NCBI GenBank assembly: GCA_012511245.1
Contig: JAAZGM010000290.1
Span: 1 to 13,672, forward strand
DNA: 13,672 bases
Origin: Methanomicrobiales archaeon
Lineage (GTDB): Archaea > Halobacteriota > Methanomicrobia > Methanomicrobiales > Methanoculleaceae
Direction of reading: 5' to 3'
A program made the position numbers and the translations under genes. The stretch's first letter is position 1. Each line of letters begins with the position of its first letter. The notes under the pieces were generated by a model, which saw nothing but the letters and a program-made list of their open reading frames with translations, did not search any database and was not told where the DNA came from. This document shows, one piece after another, positions 6,593-13,437 of the stretch.

Positions 6593-8185
6593 TCAGAGTC
6601 CCACCACCAGATCCTCCGATCCCGTGATCGCCCGGACGATCCCGGCAACGACCGTCCTCTCCTCCGGCTGCAACTTTGTGTAATACAACCTTGTATCGTT
6701 CGCCTCGACGATCGCCACAGCATCCGCGATCGGCCTCAAGAACCGTTCAAACCCGGGCCCTCCGGATGCGATGATCCGGCGAACGGCACTCCTGATCGCG
6801 GCGACCCGGCCTTCCCCGATGATCCCTCTCAGGAAACCCGCTGTGACCCTTTGTGCCGTGCCCGTGTCCAGATCTTTCGCGTATCCATATGCTTCATCTA
6901 TCAGCGAGAGGCCGTTCGCCTTGTTTCCGCACAGGAGTTCCTTTTGTGCAAGATCGAGGGAAGACTGCATCAGTTGTGCCGCCCGAACAGGTTCTCCCGG
7001 CTCTGTCCCGGCAATATATGAGGGCGACGGCTCCTGCAGGGAGGCCCCCGGCCGCCCGTACCAGGCCTCCAGGAACCCGATAAGGGCATCCATGCGGTCC
7101 CGGCCGGCCGGCCTCCGCATCACCCGCCACAGCCGGAAGAGACGATCCCGGACCTCGTAGGTTGTCCTCTTCCCCATCGGGCGGGAGACGACGTACCCGT
7201 CTGCTTCCAGCCTCCGGAGCTGGGCGTTCACCGTCGCCGGGTCCAGCCGAGCTTGCTGTGCGATATCCTTCGGCGTGAGCGGGGTTTCTGCGGTGAGGAG
7301 TGTATCGAGGATGAGCCGCCGCTGTCCCGGAAGTCTCCGGAGCACCTCCTGATAGTAGGATGTCTGCTCGTCCACCAGACGGAAGAAAACGGCTCCCATA
7401 TCATCACTCCCACACCGTGAGACGATCTCGTACAGCCGGACCACCAGCCGTGGGTTGCCGCCGATGAGGTGCCGGATGGCCTCGATGCCGGGCTCATACT
7501 TCCCGAAGTTCTCGATGAAGGCGGTATCGCCGTCGGCCTCTGCGACCCTCTGCATGAGTTCCTTTGATTCGGCACAGTCGAGTTCCCGGAGGTGAAAGAC
7601 CCGGAAGAAGTTGTAGAACGGCTCGTCGTGATCCAGAACCCCGGGAAAGAGCGACGGCGCCGATGCGACCACCGAGAAGATGCCTGTCCGCTGAAACGCC
7701 GACCGTAGCGCCCGCACCTCGTGTTTGTCCATCCGGGCAAAGATCTCGTGGATGTTCTCGATGAATACCACAACCGGCCTTCCTTTCGCCGATATAGCGA
7801 TCGTCTCGACTGCTGCCTCGCGGACCAGCAGGTCGTCGCCGAGCGCAGTTACGCCGGAGGTCTCGACTCCCATCTCTGCGAGCACCCGGCAGAAGAAGTC
7901 CGATGCCCTGAACATCGAGCACTCCTCCCCTGCAAGGCATACGGGGATCACCCGGTCGGAGAGGCCGTCACGCATCCTCTGGTAGAGCAGGCTCATCAGG
8001 TGCGATTTTCCGGCGCCCCGGTCCCCGACCAGGAGGAAGAACCGCGACGTTCCACCGCGGGATGCCTGGTCCATCTCGTTGTACAGGCTCTCAAGAAGAT
8101 CCTGCCGCCCGATGAGGAGGTGCTCGAGGGCCTCCCGGTCCAGAGCCGCCGGGAAGTAGCGGTAACACCTACCAGGTGCCGGCAT
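6593..8185 (-). CDS. AAA/STAND-like ATPase with winged-helix domain
   Basis: A 530-residue protein. The N-terminus has a GRQDLLESLYNEM box (26-38) as in ATPase_2/ORC-like NTPases. Walker A is GDRGAGKS (54-61). The Walker B position reads VVVFIENIHEI (138-148), with E143-N144 in place of the usual D-E. SVVASAPS (171-178) fits sensor 1 and GGNPRLVV (242-249) a lid/sensor 2 region. Residues 285-345 form a MarR/ArsR-like winged helix (LTPKDIAQQARLDPATVNAQ, then a wing). The last 140 residues are helical and may be TPR-like. The start at ATG 8185 has GGAGG seven bases upstream and overlaps the upstream ATPase gene by 17 bases. A DNA-binding regulator or effector coupled to the upstream ATPase is the likely role; the function is not known. 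Confidence 0.82.
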   Translation of the reverse strand: MPAPGRCYRYFPAALDREALEHLLIGRQDLLESLYNEMDQASRGGTSRFFLLVGDRGAGKSHLMSLLYQRMRDGLSDRVIPVCLAGEECSMFRASDFFCRVLAEMGVETSGVTALGDDLLVREAAVETIAISAKGRPVVVFIENIHEIFARMDKHEVRALRSAFQRTGIFSVVASAPSLFPGVLDHDEPFYNFFRVFHLRELDCAESKELMQRVAEADGDTAFIENFGKYEPGIEAIRHLIGGNPRLVVRLYEIVSRCGSDDMGAVFFRLVDEQTSYYQEVLRRLPGQRRLILDTLLTAETPLTPKDIAQQARLDPATVNAQLRRLEADGYVVSRPMGKRTTYEVRDRLFRLWRVMRRPAGRDRMDALIGFLEAWYGRPGASLQEPSPSYIAGTEPGEPVRAAQLMQSSLDLAQKELLCGNKANGLSLIDEAYGYAKDLDTGTAQRVTAGFLRGIIGEGRVAAIRSAVRRIIASGGPGFERFLRPIADAVAIVEANDTRLYYTKLQPEERTVVAGIVRAITGSEDLVVGL

Positions 8186-9357
8186 GGTATATCCTCCACC
8201 AGTCCCGGAGCATCTTCGAGTAGAACCGCAACTCACCGGAATGCTCCGAATTGACGTAGAAGTCATGGTTCAGCTGTGCCAGCAGCGCTAAAAATGCATC
8301 CTCGCTCTCTGATGCGGTGCTCTGCCTGAAGATATCATAGGCAATCCCCACAGGCAGGGAGCCCGCGACGCTCACCCTGCTCAGGATGGCGCGTGCGGCC
8401 TTTGCCTCCTGCCCGGAATAGGTTGTCTGGAGACGGCGCGAGTAGTGCTCGAAGTAGTGGCGTCCCTCGCTGCCGAGGATCCTCCTGTTGTAGACCCTCT
8501 CGACCAGCGCCGGGGAGGGCACCCCTCCGGAGATATCCGCTTCTTCCTTCAGGCCGGCAAGCACGATCATGATGAAGTAGGGGATGTAGGGCTCGCCCAC
8601 GCAGTCGAGGACGGCCCTTCCGATCTCCGGGGAGTACTCCCACCTTTCTTCCTGAAAGACGCGTTCGACGACGGAGAGTGCGATACCTTCTTCGAACCCG
8701 CCGATGGTGACCCTCCGGAAGTCGTTGATGACCGGGGTTCCACCGATGTTGTAGACGACATGGTCGATGCTGACCGATCCTCCGACGATGAACCTCGCCC
8801 CGGGCGAGATCTGCCGCAGCCGCCGGAACCAGTGCAGGAACTTTCTCGCGTCTTCGGCCTCCATGTTCTGTATCGCGACCGGGAACTCATCGAGGATGAT
8901 GCAGACCGGCCCGGTGAGTCCGGCAAAGATCTCGTCGACCTTCCGCGCTTTCTCGTGCCAGTCGTCCGAGAACTCCGCTCGCAGGCGGCTGCGGAGCTTT
9001 GCCCTGAAGGCCGGGGTCTCGATCTCGTCGATGTTCTCCTGCACCAGGGCAAACGCCTTTCCGAGAGCAGAGAAGATCCGGGTCTTCGGGCTCGCCCCCT
9101 GGCACTCGACGAGCGCCGCAACGAGATCGGTGATGAATTCTCCCGGCGAGTTGACGCTCTCGACTTCGAGGAAGACGCACGGCTGGTGCTTGCTCTCCAG
9201 GTCTCTCTCGATCTTTCGCATGATCGAGGTCTTGCCGAACCGCCGGGGGGGCGACGAGCATAACGTGGTCGTTCTTGATGGTGCTCAGGATGAGCGCGGT
9301 CTCACGTTCGCGGTCGACAAAGTCGTCTCCCGTTGCGGGACTTCCTACCGGCAGCAT
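8169..9357 (-). pseudogene. ATPase_2-like archaeal ATPase, frameshifted in Walker A
   Basis: Reading across one extra base restores a 395-residue ATPase. The first frame begins MLPVGSPATGDDFVDRERE and reaches VMLVAP, then leaves frame in a run of seven C (G7 at 9245-9251 on the plus strand). With six C the protein reads LVAPRRFGKTSIMRK, a proper Walker A (36-44), and continues open for 350 residues. Walker B is CIILDEF (DE at 156-157), sensor 1 is FIVGGS (189-194), then a helical lid and a C-terminal winged-helix-like region ending RDWWRIYHAGTW. No other damage is seen, so this is a recent mutation, a sequence error or a recoding site. As read, only a version starting inside or after Walker A (ATG 9221, 350 residues) could be made, and it could not bind ATP normally. 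The gene overlaps the next ATPase by 17 bases. Confidence 0.8.
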
Positions 9358-9373
9358 GATGTACCAATGAGAG

Positions 9374-9401
9374 TGTTGTATAACAAATATGTTATATAAC
9401 A
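9374..9401 (-). promoter_or_regulatory. Promoter with two 12-bp palindromic operator-like repeats
   Basis: TGTTATATAACA (9390-9401) is a perfect palindrome, and TGTTGTATAACA (9374-9385) is the same 12-mer with one change, 16 bp away. On the minus strand the distal copy is the TATA box and the proximal copy covers the predicted start-site region just before ATG 9357. A dimeric repressor, perhaps a winged-helix protein of this operon, binding both copies would block transcription. Confidence 0.55.
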
Positions 9402-9411
9402 ATTTCGTTAT

Positions 9412-9458
9412 GCTATAGCGTTCCGTGACGGCGGGGGATCAGCTCATCCAATATTGGA
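9412..9458. repeat. Short palindromes upstream of the ATPase pair
   Basis: GCTATAGC (9412-9419) and TCCAATATTGGA (9447-9458, perfect 12 bp) lie further upstream in the 173-base spacer between the ATPase promoter and the VOC remnant. They may be additional operator sites. No gene is seen in 9402-9530. Confidence 0.3.
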
Positions 9459-9530
9459 GAGAGGCGAGCCGATGAAAAACAGAGGGGGTCTGGTAGCCCC
9501 GGAGGATGGAATGCCTTCAATTTATATGGA

Positions 9531-9857
9531 TTACCCTTGCAGCGTCTGGATCTGGATGAGGTTGCCGCAGGTGTCGTCGAGGACCGCTATGGTCACCCCG
9601 GGAACGACTTCGGTCGGCTCCAACGTGAACTTCACGCCCTGTGCTTTGAGCCGTTCATACTCTGCACGGGTGTCCGTGACGCCGAAGGACGCGGCGGGGG
9701 GATGTCCTGTTCGAATATTCCCTTCTGGTATGCCTGTACCACCGGATTGTCGTTCGGTTCGAGCAGGAGTTCGGTCTCGTCCAGATCGTCGGGGGCAACG
9801 ACGGTGAGCCACCGGTAGCCTTCGGCAGAGACGTCGCTCTTCTTCACGAAGCCGGTG
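9531..9857 (-). pseudogene. Glyoxalase/VOC-family protein remnant
   Basis: Two frames join into the C-terminal two thirds of a VOC-superfamily protein (metal-dependent glyoxalase/dioxygenase fold). The upstream frame has GFVKKSDV, EGYRWLTVVAPDD and ETELLLEPNDNPVVQAYQ, ending at FEQDIP. The downstream frame resumes AASFGVTDTRAEYERLKAQG, then PTEVVPGVTIAVLDDTCG and NLIQIQTLQG before TAA. The break is in a C6 run (9701-9696 on the minus strand); the run is one base short or two too long. The N-terminus, including the first strand and the first metal ligand, is absent: upstream of GFVKK the frame no longer resembles the family and no start is seen. Hence it is truncated as well as frameshifted. 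Confidence 0.7.
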
Positions 9858-10078
9858 CGGCTCGCGGAGGCGCGGAATCCGTGGTTGCAGCCTTCGCTTT
9901 CATCGGGTTGGCACGTGTCCGGGGCAGGGGCGCTTGTGCACGAGGGGCTTGCACAAATTACCGGTATCATACAGTCGCGCTGCTTGAAGCAGGTTCTATG
10001 AATGTGAAGGAAGCGGCACTCGCACAGATACCCATTATATGTCATCGGGTAATGTACTCTCATGCGCAGGGATGCATT
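9858..10078. other. Spacer upstream of hicB with promoter and inverted repeats
   Basis: No convincing gene. It contains an inverted repeat TTGTGCA (9934-9940) with TGCACAA (9950-9956) and the near-palindrome CTGCTTGAAGCAG near 9983-9995. CATTATATGT (about 10033-10042) is a good archaeal TATA box for hicB, predicting a start about 10063. The plus frame stays open through this region but shows no family resemblance. Confidence 0.4.
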
Positions 10079-10270
10079 GTGACAGGAAGCCTGAACTACC
10101 ATATCCTCCTCCGCCCGGAGCCGGAAGGCGGGTATACCGTCACTGTGCCGAGCCTTCCAGGGCGCATCACCTTCGGGGCGACCGTCAATGAAGCGATAGC
10201 GATGGCACGGGAGGCCGTCGAGGTCTACATTGAGCATCTCCAGGAGAAGGGCGAGGAGGTTCCCAACTGA
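10079..10270 (+). CDS. hicB: HicB-family antitoxin
   Basis: A 63-residue protein with the partial RNase H-like HicB fold: LNYHILLRPEPEGGYTVTVP, then SLPG...FGATVNEAIAMAREAVEVYIEHL and an acidic tail EEVPN. This matches short archaeal HicB proteins that neutralise HicA. The frame is open upstream for another 66 codons, but the family match starts at the GTG at 10079. AGGG lies about eight bases before it and a TATA box about 42 bases before it, so GTG (read as Met) is chosen. hicA follows after 38 bases on the same strand. As a toxin-antitoxin pair the two probably share the promoter, with HicB as autorepressor; that regulation is inferred from the family, and no DNA-binding domain is evident in this short form. 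Confidence 0.85.
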   Translation: MTGSLNYHILLRPEPEGGYTVTVPSLPGRITFGATVNEAIAMAREAVEVYIEHLQEKGEEVPN

Positions 10271-10308
10271 GGAAAGAGTGCCTGAGTATACCCTGACCGT
10301 CGAAGTCC

Positions 10309-10530
10309 ATGCCTAAACTTCCGGTACTCACAGCCCAGAAGATCATCAAGATCCTGGAGAAGCAGGGATTTGTGCTTGACCGGGTGAAGGGAAGCCACCA
10401 CCTCTTCTATCACCCGGAAGCGAAGCGCCAGGTTGTCGTCCCGGTGCATGGTCGGGAGGTCCCGACCGGCACGCTTCTGGAGAACCTCAAGCAGGCCGGG
10501 ATTGAGCGGGAGGAGATTGAGGATCTTTAG
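10309..10530 (+). CDS. hicA: HicA-family mRNA interferase toxin
   Basis: A 73-residue double-stranded-RNA-binding-like toxin. It opens MPKLPVLTAQKIIKILEKQG, has the catalytic histidine in KGSHHLF (H30, with H31 adjacent), the strand region RQVVVPVHGREVPTGTL and the C-terminal helix LLENLKQAGIEREEIEDL. This is a complete, standard-length HicA, an RNase that cuts mRNA and tmRNA and is held inactive by HicB. The gene order hicB-hicA is common in archaea. No strong ribosome site precedes the ATG. The stop lies only 62 bases before the IS element's left end, so the module sits directly beside a transposon. Confidence 0.9.
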   Translation: MPKLPVLTAQKIIKILEKQGFVLDRVKGSHHLFYHPEAKRQVVVPVHGREVPTGTLLENLKQAGIEREEIEDL

Positions 10531-10533
10531 TTA

Positions 10534-10592
10534 TTACCGTGCTTCAGCGGCGAGATCGTTGATCACTCTCTGATAAATGTTGCCATTATAGC
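10534..10592 (-). pseudogene. Possible 3' remnant of a gene cut by the IS element
   Basis: On the minus strand, between the left IS end and hicA, an open frame ends RYNGNIYQRVINDLAAEAR then TAA. The composition and codons look like the true C-terminus of a helical protein, and the frame runs out of the IS end. No matching 5' part is recognisable on the other side of the IS, so the call is weak. Confidence 0.25.
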
Positions 10593-11628
10593 GCTGTGTT
10601 GCATAACTCTGATCCACTGACCCCAACCTAGAAGATGCCGGACGTCCCTTTCGCCCCTTCATGCCACGAAATGAACGTTGGGGACGCCCGTACCCCGATA
10701 AGCGTGACTGGAGTATATATAATAAGCTCCTGACCAAGCGCGGTGAGTTCTATCTCTCACTTGACTTTGTCGACCAGTGGGATGCCCAGCTCGCCGAGAT
10801 GAACGCTGGCAAACGTGGCCGATCCTTTCAGTATCCAGAATCGTTCATTGCCTGGATGGCTCGCATCCACATCTTCCTGCAGATGCCCTACCGCCAGATG
10901 GAGGGTTTTGTCCGGAAACTCGTGACATTCATCCCCTCTCTCAAGGCAGCCGATTATACCACGCTCTTTTGTCGAATCAAGAATCTGGATCTCTCACTCG
11001 AGGTATTCCCTGAGATCCTTGCCGACGATGTCATCGTCACCGCCGATAGCACCGGGATCAAGGTCACGAATCGAGGAGAGTGGATGCGCGAGAAATGGGG
11101 GGCCAGACATGGTTGGATCAAGGTGCATCTCATGATCGATGTCGAGACCAACCAGGCGCTCGGTCTGGAGATCACCGATGAAGCCGTACAGGACGATCTG
11201 AGGTTCATTCCCCTCCTCGACCAGACCCAACAGAACTGTGGCGAGGAACACCCGGTATACCGAGTTCTCGCGGACGGGGCCTATGACCGGAATGAACTCT
11301 TCAATATCCTCGAACACCGGGGAATCGCGTCGGGCATCAAAACCAGGGTCAATACTGCGACCCATTCGACCGGGTCATCCTATCGAGCCGAATGCGTCAG
11401 AAACCGAAACAGATGGGGAGGATACCCCAGGTGGGCGGTGGTAGTCACCTACGGGATGCGGTGGAAGGTCGAGGGGTTCTTCTCCGGCTTTAAACGGATC
11501 TTTGGGGAGAAGGTGCACGCAACATCACGAAAAGGGATGTTTCGTGAAATCAGAATGAAAGTGAACGGATATAATAGAATGCTGGCTTGGCTAGGAGGGG
11601 AACGGCTGTAGGTATTATGCAACACAGC
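10593..11628 (+). mobile_element. IS5-family insertion sequence
   Basis: A 1036-bp element bounded by a perfect 14-bp terminal inverted repeat, GCTGTGTTGCATAA (10593-10606) and its complement TTATGCAACACAGC (11615-11628). It holds a single full-length transposase gene on the plus strand, as expected for IS5-type elements. No direct target duplication is obvious: left flank ...ATTATAGC, right flank AAACTGA. The true ends may extend a base or two further out, since outside bases differ between the two ends. Confidence 0.85.
10661..11611 (+). CDS. IS5-family transposase (DDE)
   Basis: A 316-residue DDE transposase. It begins MPRNERWGRPYPDKRDWSIY, typical of archaeal IS5 transposases. The catalytic triad is visible: first D in VTADSTGIKV (D128), second D in VLADGAYDRN (D204), and the E in the IS5/IS4 signature Y-x2-R-x3-E-x6-K, here YGMRWKVEGFFSGFK. 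The C-terminus MKVNGYNRMLAWL is also family-like. The frame is intact, with no stop or frameshift, so the element may be active. ATG 10661 is chosen because the family N-terminus begins there. The gene lies between matching terminal repeats, 55-70 bases inside the left end and 4-17 from the right. Confidence 0.92.
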   Translation: MPRNERWGRPYPDKRDWSIYNKLLTKRGEFYLSLDFVDQWDAQLAEMNAGKRGRSFQYPESFIAWMARIHIFLQMPYRQMEGFVRKLVTFIPSLKAADYTTLFCRIKNLDLSLEVFPEILADDVIVTADSTGIKVTNRGEWMREKWGARHGWIKVHLMIDVETNQALGLEITDEAVQDDLRFIPLLDQTQQNCGEEHPVYRVLADGAYDRNELFNILEHRGIASGIKTRVNTATHSTGSSYRAECVRNRNRWGGYPRWAVVVTYGMRWKVEGFFSGFKRIFGEKVHATSRKGMFREIRMKVNGYNRMLAWLGGERL

Positions 11629-11635
11629 AAACTGA

Positions 11636-11655
11636 CCCAAAAATTATATACTTGA
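11636..11655 (+). promoter_or_regulatory. TATA promoter of the radical SAM gene
   Basis: CAAAAATTATATACTTGATC, with TTATATAC at 11644-11651, begins about eight bases outside the IS right end. It predicts transcription from about 11672 and a leader of roughly ten bases before ATG 11683. The IS therefore inserted just upstream of this promoter. Confidence 0.6.
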
Positions 11656-11682
11656 TCTCAGTATTTTAGTTCGACCTGAGCC

Positions 11683-13194
11683 ATGCATATTACGCTGATC
11701 AACACGGACGATGAAGTCTGGGCAATCGGAATGAGGGGCATCTCTTCAGTGCTCCGTAAAGCAGGACATAAAACCACGATGATATTCGCCGGTGCATCTG
11801 ATGTGCCCATCACTGACCAGGTGATACAGGAGATCGCTACGGTTGTCGGGAATTCCGAGATCATCAGTATCAGTTCGATGTCCCGGGGTTCGATGAGAGC
11901 CAAGATGCTGATCGAGGGTCTCCGTCCTCTTGGGAGGTTGATCGTCTGGGGAGGGATTCACCCCACGCTCTTTCCAGAGGATTGCATACCCCATGCAGAT
12001 CTTGTTTGTCGGGGTGAAGGCGAGGAATTCATGCTTGACCTCGTGGAGCGGGTGGCTTCAGGTAAGGGGTTTGCGGATATTCCCAATGGGGCTTACCTTT
12101 TCGATGGTAGAACCATCTTAAATGATCTCCGCCCCCCGATCGCTGATCTGGATGAACTGCCGTTCCTTGATTTTGACTTCGAGAACGAGTATGTTCTAGA
12201 TCGGACAGGGATGCTGGTACCGAACGCCGGAATGAGAGAAAAAGGCGTCGTTCTTTTCAGTGGGGCCCGTGGATGCAATAACAGTTGCACCTACTGTTCG
12301 AATTCACGACTCAAGGCGATCTATAAAGGTAAAGGTCACTTTGTGAGAAAAATGTCCATTTCACGTTTTGTAGAGGCCGCAAAAGTATATCAGCAACAGT
12401 TTCCACGATTAACGTGTTTTTATTTCACGGACGAGGATTTTTTCTCCCGCTCTGAAGAAGAGATGCGGGAGTTTGCCGAAACCTATCCGGACATAGTGGG
12501 GCTTCCGTTCGAGTGCATGGCTTCTCCACGACAGATCACTGAGGAAAAGGTAGCCCTGGCAACGAAGGCTGGCATGTACCTCATCGACGTTGGCCTGGAG
12601 AGTGGCAGCGAGAGGGTCAGACGGGAGGTCTTTCATCGCCACATCACCGATGAAATGCAATACCGGGCGGCGCTCGCCGTCAACGCATATGCACAACAAG
12701 ATTCTGTGTTGTATTTCCTGATTCTTGGAAATCCCTACGAACAACGCCAGGATCTGATCGATGGAGTGCATCTTCTAAAGGCGTTGCCGCACCCGTTTTC
12801 CCTGCGGATCTATAACCTTGTGCTGCTGCCCGGAACCAATCTCTATGAAAAGGCTGTTGAAGACGGTATCATCAAGGGCATTGGCGACAGCGCTTCTGAG
12901 CTTGATTTCCTCGCTGGATACGACCACAGAACTCACGACTGGAAGAGGCAGAATATCTACCTGAACGGGCTGATATCACTGATGGGCGGGAGATCCACAC
13001 GGTGGCGAATGGGTCTGGTGCCAAGAAAGTTCATCCCGATCTTAACCAGTTCGCGAGTTGTCGACTATTGTGATTGTCATCCACTGATCAGTGAGATGGT
13101 CGTGTATCTAGGGATTTTCCGTGTCTGGATACCAGAGGCGATTAGCAGATCTCAAGATAAGATACACCGGTACGCCACCCGTATCATGGGATGA
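11683..13194 (+). CDS. B12-binding-type radical SAM protein
   Basis: A 503-residue protein with a Rossmann-like cobalamin-binding-type domain (about 1-130; ISISSMSRGS at 61-70, GGIHPTLFPED at 90-100, CRGEGEE at 109-115) and a radical SAM barrel (about 185-400). The 4Fe-4S cluster cysteines are in GARGCNNSCTYCSNS: C198, C202 and C205 (CX3CX2C). FTDEDF (248-253) and VGLESGSERV (303-312) are further SAM-domain motifs. The N-terminal domain has no clear DxHxxG, so cobalamin may bind base-off without histidine, or not at all. The last 120 residues are specific to this protein. Such enzymes methylate or rearrange unreactive carbons or make lipids and cofactors; the substrate cannot be told here. 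Codon use is more A/T-rich than in the ATPases. It is a single gene beside two transposons. Confidence 0.88.
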   Translation: MHITLINTDDEVWAIGMRGISSVLRKAGHKTTMIFAGASDVPITDQVIQEIATVVGNSEIISISSMSRGSMRAKMLIEGLRPLGRLIVWGGIHPTLFPEDCIPHADLVCRGEGEEFMLDLVERVASGKGFADIPNGAYLFDGRTILNDLRPPIADLDELPFLDFDFENEYVLDRTGMLVPNAGMREKGVVLFSGARGCNNSCTYCSNSRLKAIYKGKGHFVRKMSISRFVEAAKVYQQQFPRLTCFYFTDEDFFSRSEEEMREFAETYPDIVGLPFECMASPRQITEEKVALATKAGMYLIDVGLESGSERVRREVFHRHITDEMQYRAALAVNAYAQQDSVLYFLILGNPYEQRQDLIDGVHLLKALPHPFSLRIYNLVLLPGTNLYEKAVEDGIIKGIGDSASELDFLAGYDHRTHDWKRQNIYLNGLISLMGGRSTRWRMGLVPRKFIPILTSSRVVDYCDCHPLISEMVVYLGIFRVWIPEAISRSQDKIHRYATRIMG

Positions 13195-13437
13195 AAACAT
13201 TCTTCTGATGCTGGTGACCTCGTGCCAGAGTGCGGCGTTGAAAGATTTTCCCCCGCTTCAAAGCGGCGGCAAAACGCCTGATCCAAACTCTCCTCGACCA
13301 CTCTCGCGAACTGTGCTGCCGGGTATAGGTGAGTCTTAATCAGCGGATTCCAGAGTCCGGTAGCTCTCTGCAGACATGAATCTGTTAAGTTATCGGCAAC
13401 CCGATTAACCCCGATTGGTTCCTCATTTGTGATTGTT
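13195..13437. other. Spacer between the radical SAM gene and the TnpB element
   Basis: No firm gene. A CCGCTT/AAGCGG stem (13253-13266) lies in C/G-rich DNA and may end the radical SAM transcript. A minus-strand frame runs through the whole stretch from inside the TnpB element into the radical SAM 3' end (LQRATGLWNPLIKTHLYPAA in part) but has no start signal and overlaps the element end. On the minus strand the DNA next to 13437 would be the guide portion of the TnpB RNA. Confidence 0.4.

Noticed and set aside
9245..9251. Programmed frameshifting as the firm explanation for the ATPase break
   Set aside because: The shift needed is +1 on a C7 run, with no visible stop at the shift site or stimulator; error or mutation is simpler. 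Kept only as a possibility.
8445..9263. A 272-codon plus-strand frame opposite the ATPase
   Set aside because: It is a D/E/R-rich mirror of the ATPase with no recognisable domain; the minus frame carries Walker B and sensor motifs.
5111..9401. Calling the three ATPases a known defence system
   Set aside because: None carries an effector domain diagnostic of a named defence system (no TIR, HNH or protease domain seen), and DUF4143 ATPases occur widely outside defence loci.
9881..10078. Long N-terminal extension of HicB
   Set aside because: The extra 66 codons match nothing in HicB, contain the likely TATA box, and the family N-terminus starts at the GTG.
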